Assembly: GCA_030247845.1 (NCBI GenBank)
Contig: JAPDRP010000003.1
Coordinates: 1 to 64,000 of the forward strand
Direction of reading: 5' to 3'
Length of the DNA stretch: 64,000 bases
DNA from: Coniosporium tulheliwenetii
Lineage: Eukaryota > Ascomycota > Dothideomycetes
Positions 56,424 through 64,000 of the stretch are shown in pieces; within the stretch, counting starts at the first letter, position 1, and each line of letters opens with the position of its first letter. The position numbers and the translations under genes are program-made. The notes under the pieces are model-generated. The model saw only the letters and a list, made by a program, of their open reading frames with translations, ran no database searches and was not told the origin of the DNA.

Positions 56424-56941
56424 TGTTGGATGCCCAGGTGAGGTTTGCTGTCAGCGCGATCCCTATGCATCCGCTTGAAGAGGGTTGGACAACGTCCCGC
56501 TCTTATATCGCAGCATGGGCACCGTCAAGGGACGGCTGTCGATGTCCAGGCGCCGCCAGGATTCGTTCGTGCCTGCATCGAGGCTCAACCGGGCTTGCAG
56601 CACGGTTTTCTTCAAGGAACCCGGCAGTCGAAATCGGGATTGATTGCTGCTCGATATGCCAGGAACATCGGGCAGTTATGGCCCGACTACGAGTGTCCTG
56701 CAGGCCTTGCACATCCTTCCCCGCATTATCTCGACTTGTCCAATAGGCAAGAAGTGGGAGGACTCTATCTAGGATGCGTTCCCGCCTTCCCCAGCCCAAG
56801 GGCCGGACGAAGTAGTCGTCACCGGAATTCTGCCGCAAGTTTGTGATAGAGGGATGCGGTGACGGTGTGTGTTGTCGAGACCTCCCCCGCATCGAAAAGG
56901 CGCTAAGCAAATCTCCGCAACCCGCGCCGGCATCTGGAAAA
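56424..56941. other. Tannase upstream region
   Basis: No gene supported. Short frames only on both strands. Confidence 0.4.
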
Positions 56942-57430
56942 CTACCGGCCCCCACAGCAACACCTGGCAGTGACAGAATGATTCATGGAATGCCGAGGCT
57001 GTGGAAAATCTGACTTGGTCGCATGTCTCGGGGATAAATCCCGCTCATCAAAGAGGTATGAGGCTAATTCTATCTCTTGCCGGAATCCTTGAGTTACCCA
57101 ATCAGCTTCGCGATGGTCTCGGGACTCCTGCTCGATCAACTGAGCGCAGGCTTCAGACGCCTGGGCTCTGTCCGCTGCAAGCCGAGCCCTCTAGTCTACG
57201 GCTTGGACTTCAGCCTCAGCAACAACTCTCTGAGCCTCTGCGGCTTGGACGCGGGTCAAAGCTGCGGGAAAGTCCCGCGCATTTTCAGTCCATTAATCCA
57301 GCCGTTGCTGCCGGGGCTGGCGGCCCTCCCACGTCGGATTAAAATGCGGCTCTCCGCTCGACAGCTTCTCAACCTCCGTCAGGCTTCGGCAAGTCGCGGC
57401 CAGATCCTGGCCCTCAGGAAGTTCTTACGA
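56942..57430 (-). pseudogene. Coiled-coil gene with C-to-T type stops
   Basis: One minus-strand frame reads PEGQDLAATCRSLTEVEKLS, RQPRQQRLD(TAA)WTENAR, ALTRVQAAEAQRVVAEAEVQ, AVD(TAG)RARLAADRAQASE and ACAQLIEQESRDHREADWVT, then stops at 56942. Apart from the TAA and TAG (Gln codons changed by C to T) the frame is continuous for ~160 codons and strongly coiled-coil. This is the mark of a point-mutated gene and not of random sequence. No family recognised. Confidence 0.5.
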
Positions 57431-57932
57431 TGATGCTAACGCGGACCGGATCATCCTGTCACTGTCATATGATTCTCTGGCGCCTGGTCAGCGAGGCCAT
57501 GAAATCAGATTGATGCCGAGTTAACTCACGAGCACGAAAGACCAGGTCAAGTAAAGTACCGTGAGTATTAGGCTTGCACACTTCCTAGTGGGTTGAGGGC
57601 CAGACTGAGGCTGTGTGGCACCGCGTGGCGGCTGAGCTGTATTGTTGTCCATAGTCAGCAGTCGCCACGAGTGCGGATCGCGGCGTCAACAAAGGGTGCA
57701 GGAAATTCCCGAAGAGGTGCACATGAGCGAAGCTGATGCTGGGAAGCCGCCCATGTAATGGCTACTAAACGCATTGCAATCATGAAGCCCCTCAAAAGCG
57801 GGAACATCTCGGCCGAGGAGTTCAGAAAGTGTCGAGAGACGAGAATGATATTGATGCCGCCGATGGTCTTCTTCGACGTGACGCCTGGCTCCGGGAGGTT
57901 CATGTCGTAACACTGCTGATATAGCAGGTAAT
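57431..57932. other. No gene supported
   Basis: A minus-strand frame 57903-57655 begins MNLPEPGVTSKKTIGGINII but has no recognisable domain. Confidence 0.35.
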
Positions 57933-58434
57933 CTATGCGGCCTCATTGTCATGGAAGTCGGCAACGATCTGGTGGATGAGAGCGGAGAGGAGGGCATGTT
58001 TAGTCTCCGGATCCAGAACAACTTCGACTCGCTCGAGCGTGATAAGCTCTCCGTATGACGGCGTCGTGGAGGCTACGACGGGCGCTGGGGCTGGAACAGA
58101 TGTCGAGGACGATGGTTTGGCGCGGCGGAGTTCTTCGGCGGCACGGTTTCGCGCGCCGAAGGAATCTCGAGCGGCCTCGGCGGGATCGTGCCAAACTCGC
58201 AAGAACGGGTATAATATTCTTCCAGGTGAGCGAACATGCCCTCATGACCGTCCGCTTGATGGTTTTAAAACGGATGGTGCAGGCTTCATACCAGGCATGT
58301 AGAGACTCGTCGTCGAGCGTTGCCCTCATTTCCTTCAGTAAATACTCTAAGTCTTGAGCGAACGGTATTTCCTCCGCACGTAATTTCGCCGTAATCTTCC
58401 AGTTGGACGAAACTGCCCACTCGCCCACCTGCAT
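57933..58434 (-). CDS. Hypothetical protein, frame broken
   Basis: ATG 58434 opens MQVGEWAVSSNWKITAKLRA, EEIPFAQDLEYLLKEMRATL and WYEACTIRFKTIKRTVMRAC. Near 58,205 the better frame becomes RVWHDPAEAARDSFGARNRA, then a Ser/Pro linker and ERVEVVLDPETKHALLSALI, HQIVADFHDNEAA to 57933. Both parts look like genuine protein (amphipathic helices, linker). The switch needs one base fewer or two more and is not a simple homopolymer; an unseen intron is possible. Not recognised. Confidence 0.4.
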
Positions 58435-59281
58435 GTGCCTCCGGACACTTATGTCAATAAAAGATAGAGAGATATGGTCTAACGGAGTAATGTAACATCA
58501 TTAGACGAACAGACTAGACTCAGAAGGCTTAGGAACGGGCGGACAAAAGTGAACAGAGCTGTCAGCGGCCATGGAAGTCTTAGCATGGTGTTAGACAAAC
58601 TTGACATGTTTTCGTTGGAAACCCAAGGTGTTGCGCGCTGAAGCCTCTTGCTTACCTGCCAATCATTGCGTGGCCGACGCTGCGCCCGCTACTAATCGTT
58701 GACTTACCCTACACAAACGCTTGCCGTGGTGGTTTGATCCGTACTTTGACGTCTGAAGTCCAGGAGCCGGAGCTTGCCGGAACATGTGATTAAAGACTTC
58801 ACAACTCGCTGTTCGAGGTGTCCAAGTGGATCGAGATCGCTACAAATTGGGCACTTCTTCTTGTCGAGAGCCTCAGAGTCGCCGTCACGGTTGAGCAGGT
58901 CATTATCCAAGGACGTCCAGGTTTTCGAACGAACTCCCGACTTCTAATCATCATTGACCAGCCGCTCAACCGCAGGCGAGACATACATTCTCTTCAGCGG
59001 TCTGCGGGAATGGCAGCCAACGGTTGCGCCGCTCCTCGGGAGTACCAATAAGCTCGGCAGTCTCTCTCATGACCCTGTCGAATTCCTTCCAGTCAACCTC
59101 GTTGGGGTTGGATGCGCTGGAGCCATAGGGGGCATTGTGAGGGAGTCGATGTTAGCATATGTGTCTCTCTCATCTGTGGGCCGCCGAGCTGTGCCATTCT
59201 TTAACTCTCAACACAGAGTCCGAGGAGTGCACTGTGCGAGTGCAGTGGCTCTGATCCTAGTAGTAGAGTTAAATACTGAGT
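58435..59281. other. Intergenic, no gene seen
   Basis: Only short overlapping frames. No motif recognised. Confidence 0.35.
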
Positions 59282-59524
59282 TTAGAGGCTCTGGATACAC
59301 GAAGCGGCGCTTGAAGGAGGCAGCAGCGCCTGATAGATAAGGCATCGTGCTTGCGGCTTCGAGCGATAATGCGGTAGGAACAGGTTGTGAGGCTGAAAGA
59401 CCTCGTATCGATTTACCGTCGCGCTCATCAACTCGTCGAGCTGCTGGTGGCTAAACGCGTCCATATCCGCGGCCGACGATGCCAAAACAACAGCCATGAG
59501 AATTCCAAACAGCCCTACGCGCAT
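59282..59524 (-). CDS. Candidate small secreted protein
   Basis: The ATG at 59524 gives an 80-residue product with a clear signal peptide, MRVGLFGILMAVVLASSAAD, and a short mature part (QLDELMSATVNRYEVFQPHN) with two Cys. The frame extends further upstream without the hydrophobic start, so the internal ATG was chosen on the signal peptide. Small secreted proteins are common effector candidates in fungi, but this one has no supporting homology. Confidence 0.35.
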   Translation of the reverse strand: MRVGLFGILMAVVLASSAADMDAFSHQQLDELMSATVNRYEVFQPHNLFLPHYRSKPQARCLIYQALLPPSSAASCIQSL

Positions 59525-60126
59525 TACAGCATCATTCCTCCCCTTTTGAACTGCAAACAACAGAAACAACCGACTCAAACGCGTTAGACGCGCTTGATCG
59601 ACCCGGCCACGCGCTGAACACAGATGCGAAAAGCCGCCCCCGCTCCCGCAGCGTCTCGATTCGTCTTTTCTCATGCACCGCGCGTTTTAGCTCATGCAAG
59701 CTACAGTAAACCATCACAGAATACTGCACAGCCATTCGTTCAGAAGTCGAAACACGAAACGTTGTGGATCGGCGTGGCTGGATTCACCGCCCCGCCATGA
59801 AACCGACCCGCAGAGGGCCAGTCATCGCGGCTGGCACGTCAGATATATAATCGCACGCTCGCGACATGGTCGTGTTTCTTTCAATCAACGTCCGCTTTCT
59901 AGCATAGTCGTGTTTCCTCGAGCTGCGATCGTTCTCTTGAAGCGTCCTTTGACTCATACCTGCATCTCACGTGTTGAAAACACACAGGAACAGCGTAGGT
60001 TCGGTAAATACTCGCAGACGGCCGGCGCGATGCCTGATTTACCTGAGGTTTCCTTTTCGTCACTGCGATCGGATCGCAGTCTGCATCTCATCTCCTCTCT
60101 ATGTAATTTATGCGAATATATCACGA
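59525..60126. other. Promoter region between divergent small gene and F-box-like gene
   Basis: Divergent intergenic region. A TATA-like ATATATAATC lies at 59842-59851. No gene supported. Confidence 0.35.
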
Positions 60127-61755
60127 ATGGTTGCCGAGTCTCATCCAGCGTTGAGACGCGCGCCTTCCAGCGATAGCCACGCGAGCCACACCAGCCAGTC
60201 GAGTCAATCAAGCCAGTCGTCGAGATTGCTGTTCGGAGAGATCCCAAGTCCCATTGCGACCGCCCGTCCATGTAAGCCGCCGTGTTGAAAGCTTTCCGAG
60301 CGAGCGGGGAGTTCAATTGCGGAACGTGTATCTGACAATGCCATTGCAGCACTGTCTCGCTCACAGAGCTCAGTATGCAGCCTCATCCTCTCCACAAGCT
60401 CGACGTTCCTGAGGTTTTGGCTGTCCGAGGACTGCCGTGACTCTTTCCTGTCGCATGTCGAGAAAGAAGACCTTCCAAACCTTCGTCTTGCTTGCCATGA
60501 CTTTGCGACGCGCGCAGCTCCGTCGCTCTTCGAGGAAATCAGCGTCACGTTCAAGCCCAGCACCTTCACCAAACCAGCTCGCATGGCTGCCCTAGACCGG
60601 ATTGGCCATCACGTGCGGATGCTATCCTTTAACATGCCCCATACACCCGAGACCTTCCTACCACCTCTGGTCGATCCCATGACTGGTGCGGAGCACGCTT
60701 TCGTGTATGAACCGCAAGTACACAAACCACCAACTCTCATCGGCAAAGTCAAGGAACCAAAGTATGGCTCGTGGGAGACGACAGACCTTCTGATCAAGCA
60801 GTATCCGCCGCTGTTCCATGCCGCAACCAACATCCCCTCGTTCATCCAGGCCTTCTCCCTGCTACCATGCCTGACGCATCTGAAGATCAGCTGTCCAGGA
60901 CAGGAAGCCTCTCAACGGTATCGCCGCAGCGCAATTGATTACGCCTTGATATCTCTTCGGATTGCCATCGAACAAGCGCCGCTGGAAGTCCTCAACACGA
61001 TCTCACTTCTTCCCATCCACCCTGGAGCGCTTCTCTACCTCCAGCCGCTATTCGGCTTCGGTGGTTCGCCCCGTGCATCCCGACGATGGGCGCAGATCCG
61101 GAAGCTCGCCATCCACATGGACAGCTTCCCCTTCGAGCAATCAAGCAGGTCCGAACACCTGAAAATTCTCCATTCGTATCTTGGATACTTCTCGTCCCAC
61201 TTAACCCGCCTCTTGTTTCGCTGGAAAGGCGACAAAGGCCCTTCACCCTTTACCCTCGACCAAGAACCATGCTTCCGGCCATCGGACCCAGCTTCCGAGC
61301 AAACAGGTCTCCGTCCACTAAACTTTCCGCGGCTGCGCTACATGGAGCTCGAGAACGCGACTATGGACTCCGCCCAGGTCAGCGCGTTCATATCCCGCCA
61401 CCGACGCATACTTTCGGAGTTCAACTTCGAAGATGTCGCGTTACGCACTGGCACCTGGGACGATGCGCTCGCCCCGCTCAGCCGCATTGCCGGCAATGAC
61501 AGCTGGAAAGACAAACAGCAGGAGGTCATGGATGTGCCTGTGATCCTTAGCCCTACCAACATCGAGCCGTGCGTCATGGCGTCCGTCATGCAAGACGAGC
61601 AGAGGGCCGAGCGCTCCGGCACGCAGCTCACTATGAGTCGCTGGCTGTCCAAGGGCCGTTCGGCTGTCGCGGCCAAGAAGGCCAAGGAGCAGTTCTGGGG
61701 TAGTGGAGAGCATATGAAGAGGTTCTTGAGGACTTCGGTCTTCCCGTGGCGTTAA
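60127..61755 (+). CDS. F-box-like/LRR-type hypothetical protein (one intron)
   Basis: Exon 1 (60127-60271) starts MVAESHPALRRAPSSDSHAS with Ser/Gln repeats. A 102 bp intron (GTAAGC...CTCAG, branch CTGAC, 60272-60373) joins in phase to exon 2 (60374-61755): FLRFWLSEDCRDSFLSHVEK, EDLPNLRLACHDFATRAAPS and LFEEISVTF. This is the usual pattern of fungal F-box-domain genes (L.LP.LRL.C..F...a.p.LF..i). The rest (LLPCLTHLKISCPGQEA, FPRLRYMELENATMDSAQVS) has weak leucine-rich repeats. The spliced length is 508 codons, with no frame breaks. F-box proteins pick targets for ubiquitin ligases, but the F-box itself is weak here. Splice choice is mine; a start in exon 2 is the alternative. Confidence 0.6.
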
Positions 61756-62730
61756 CCTGCCACAGTGAGTGCTACGAGCGCGGAGATGTCTAGGTGTTCT
61801 GGGAGAGCATGGGTGTGGGGCTTGCGATTGGAATACCCCACGGACTTGTCAATGCACTGGATGGGCGTGGAACGGCGTATGAGTTGGTCAAGCTCCGGCT
61901 TTCCTCCGATGATCTTCGGGGTTAGCGACGGTTTCTCTTTTGTCAGGTTTGAAGGTTGTCTTCTTGGGTTGATGATTCTTGACGAGGTTTATGATGGGCA
62001 ATGAGCGCCATGACATTCTTTAGACTTATGAGGGAGTGATGGTTGATTGTACCTCGTTCTATCATGAGGTTGTTGTACATAGAAAACACATTCATTACGT
62101 CTCTTGAACCTCTGATCATTTACCTCGGGAGGCTACTGTAGAATGCGGTGAGACAGAAGTTGGTCAGTGAGGTCTCGGTAGCAATCTGTACGAGCATTCA
62201 CGCAGCCTCGCGAGAGATATTCGCCTCACGCCCCACTGCCGGACGCCAGTTCCTACAAACACTCATTGGAGGTAACCCCAAAGATTCCTCGACATTTACT
62301 GGGAATTACCATACTCTCTCGGGGATGTGAAGTGCCGGTAAAGGGAAGGGAATGGAATCTACGGGCCGCGATCACGTGAATGTCCACGGCTGGGGACGTA
62401 AGAAAGCAATCTCGTGGCCGAGTGCGGGAGAAGCCTCCGCAATGCAAGCCATGGACTCTCCAGCGGGCATCATAACAAGTGCCCCGCTGCCGGCAGTGCG
62501 TCATGGGCTGAGCAGGTGTCAGATTCGCATTTTGGGGCAGCTGGCGGTGTTGGATCTTTGGCCAGCTTCATCACGCTGCAGCACAGCCACTGTTTACCGC
62601 GCTGTCACCAGTTCTTGCCCCATCTGGGCACATAGCTGAAGCTTCGTGGGTTTGAATATATTCGTATCAATCCTCATGAGCCGTGCCAACCAAAACACCC
62701 AGCACCTACCCTGCAGAACGAAACCCAGAT
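61756..62730. other. Intergenic, no gene seen
   Basis: Holds the 3' flank of the F-box-like gene and the promoter of the glucosyltransferase gene. Nothing else is supported. Confidence 0.4.
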
Positions 62731-64000
62731 ATGTCCCCATCGCCAGCAGCACCAGTTCCGGGTCCGTCGAATCAAGGAGCTATCCCACCTCACGAGATGG
62801 TTGCACAAGCTGCTGCAGCTGTGGCAGCAGCGGATGATTCCGACGATGAGCCTCTGCACTTGCACCACGGCGAACAATCGGAAGAGCCTTTGGCAAAGTC
62901 ACCGTCACTTCAGTCAGCCTCTGATGCTGGGTCCAGCAGCCTCCCCCACTGTCAGTATCTCATCCCTGTTGCCATTTCCATAAAATGCTCTAAAATTATG
63001 GCTGACCTTGAAAACCTCCGCTCAGGTCAAGCGTAGACTCTTACTATGGGTTCAACGAAGCACGGCGGGAAACGCACAGTGACATTCCAGATGTCCCACC
63101 ACCAGCGTACAGCGAGCATATCGGCGAGATAAACGACGACAGCAATGGCTTCGGCACAAACGCGCGCGTTTCAGGGGATGGTCGTGTCAATATTCGCATC
63201 AACGAGAAATCCCGGCGACTGTCAAGCCTCCTTGCACCCGCTCTCCGCGACCAGTATGCTCGAGTACAGGAAGAGGCGCCTCCCCCGCCGCCGTACATAC
63301 CGGAATCGCTCGGCGGAGCACCTGGTCAAACTCCGCCCCCGCCTTTGAATGTTGTCATACACGTTGTCGGATCGCGGGGTGATGTGCAGCCATTCATTGC
63401 GCTTGGCAAAGTGCTGAAGGGGACGTATGGTCATCGTGTGCGGCTGGCCACACATCCAACGTTCAAGGGCTTCGTCGAAGAACATGGTTTAGAGTTCTTC
63501 AGCATAGGCGGGGATCCCGCAGAGCTCATGGCATTCATGGTCAAGAACCCTGGGCTGATGCCTGGTTTCGAGACCCTGCGCAGCGGCGATGTGGGAAAGA
63601 GGCGCAAGGGAATCGCGGAGCTTATAAAGGGCTGCTGGAGATCCTGTATAGAATCAGGAGACGGTACAGGCGTTGTGGCCTCTGATCGCACGGTAGAGGA
63701 CTGGATGAACTCGAACCAGAATGGACCGACGGCTGCGGAAACACTTTCGAAACCCTTCATAGCCGACGCCATCATTGCTAATCCACCGAGCTTTGCACAC
63801 ATCCACTGCGCGGAGAAACTGGGTATCCCTCTACATGTAATGTTCACGTAAGTCGACCGATCCATTCATGCGGAGTGTCGCTTCTAACTGCACCCTTTAG
63901 CATGCCCTGGTCACCTACGCAGGCATTTCCACACCCTCTCGCCAACATCCAAACCTCGGATACGGACCCCAGTGTCGCCAACTACATGTCATATATCCTA
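62731..64000 (+). CDS. GT28/sterol 3-beta-glucosyltransferase-type UDP-glycosyltransferase, 5' part
   Basis: Transfers a sugar from a UDP donor to a lipid acceptor, probably a sterol. Exon 1 (62731-62954) begins MSPSPAAPVPGPSNQGAIPP, an acidic, Ala-rich leader. Intron 1 is 62955-63025 (GTATCT...CTCAG, branch CTGAC); exon 2 (63026-63847) has a disordered segment (SDIPDVPPPAYSEHIGEIND) and a Pro run. The GT28 N-terminal domain follows: NVVIHVVGSRGDVQPFIALG, GHRVRLATHPTFKGFVEEHG, IIANPPSFAHIHCAEKLGIP. Intron 2 is 63848-63900 (GTAAGT...TTTAG, branch CTAAC); exon 3 runs HVMFT to MPWSPTQAFPHPLAN and past the window end. No PH or GRAM domain precedes the catalytic domain, unlike the long autophagy-linked sterol glucosyltransferases. 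The donor-binding C-terminal half lies outside the window. Confidence 0.88.

Overview
This window is the left end of a chromosome of a filamentous ascomycete (Pezizomycotina). It starts with a (CCCTAA)n telomere array. Short GT-AG introns with CTAAC/CTGAC-like branch sites, HET and fungal SLATT genes, secreted plant-polymer hydrolases and many transposon relics carrying C-to-T type stop codons (repeat-induced point mutation, RIP) all fit that assignment. A Dothideomycete-like genome is my guess; the species cannot be told from the sequence.

Layout. 1-700: telomere, degenerate ~85 bp subtelomeric repeats, a short inverted telomere-like GGGTTAGC tract, and four exact 40 bp tandem units. 700-2100: G-poor, pyrimidine-biased, gene-free. 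2100-11117: two tandem telomere-linked helicase genes on the minus strand (TLH1, TLH2). Each appears to encode one ~1,400-1,480 aa protein with an OrsD-type zinc-binding N-terminus, a central region that looks like a tyrosine recombinase, and a RecQ helicase C-terminus. 11.5-46 kb: a gene-poor, transposon-rich island. It holds relics of a PD-(D/E)XK-like gene, a HET gene, pogo/Fot1 elements, a LINE 3' end, a truncated MYND gene, an OrsD-family relic and a kinase-like gene, plus piggyBac, hAT and LTR remnants. Three well-preserved items stand out: a seven-bladed propeller lectin gene (20.2-21.3 kb), a 2.93 kb hAT element with an 8 bp target-site duplication sitting inside the kinase-like gene (24.0-27.0 kb), and a SLATT two-TM effector gene (34.5-35.1 kb). 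45-48.5 kb: two halves of an SF1 (Upf1-like) helicase in opposite orientations. 50-64 kb: more ordinary fungal genes, namely a secreted GH78-like rhamnosidase, a tannase/feruloyl esterase, an F-box-like gene, small hypotheticals, and the 5' part of a GT28/sterol-glucosyltransferase-type gene that runs off the window.

A technical theme matters for reading the annotation. At least fifteen apparent frameshifts in otherwise intact genes (TLH1, TLH2, lectin, SLATT, GH78, tannase, hAT transposase and a zinc-knuckle-like gene) sit on short homopolymers, and each is repaired by adding the base(s) of that run. After this the coding lengths become multiples of three. The simplest reading is uncorrected long-read homopolymer undercalls, not pseudogenes. 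By contrast, the relics in the AT-rich island carry many in-frame TAA/TAG/TGA codons of C-to-T type and are truly decayed.

How the genes fit together: the telomere-proximal part is a self-contained TLH array. The island behind it collects mobile elements and decayed 'conflict' genes (HET, SLATT, kinase-like, PD-(D/E)XK-like), a usual fungal subtelomere pattern. The distal 14 kb carries secreted carbohydrate/ester hydrolases and housekeeping-like genes.
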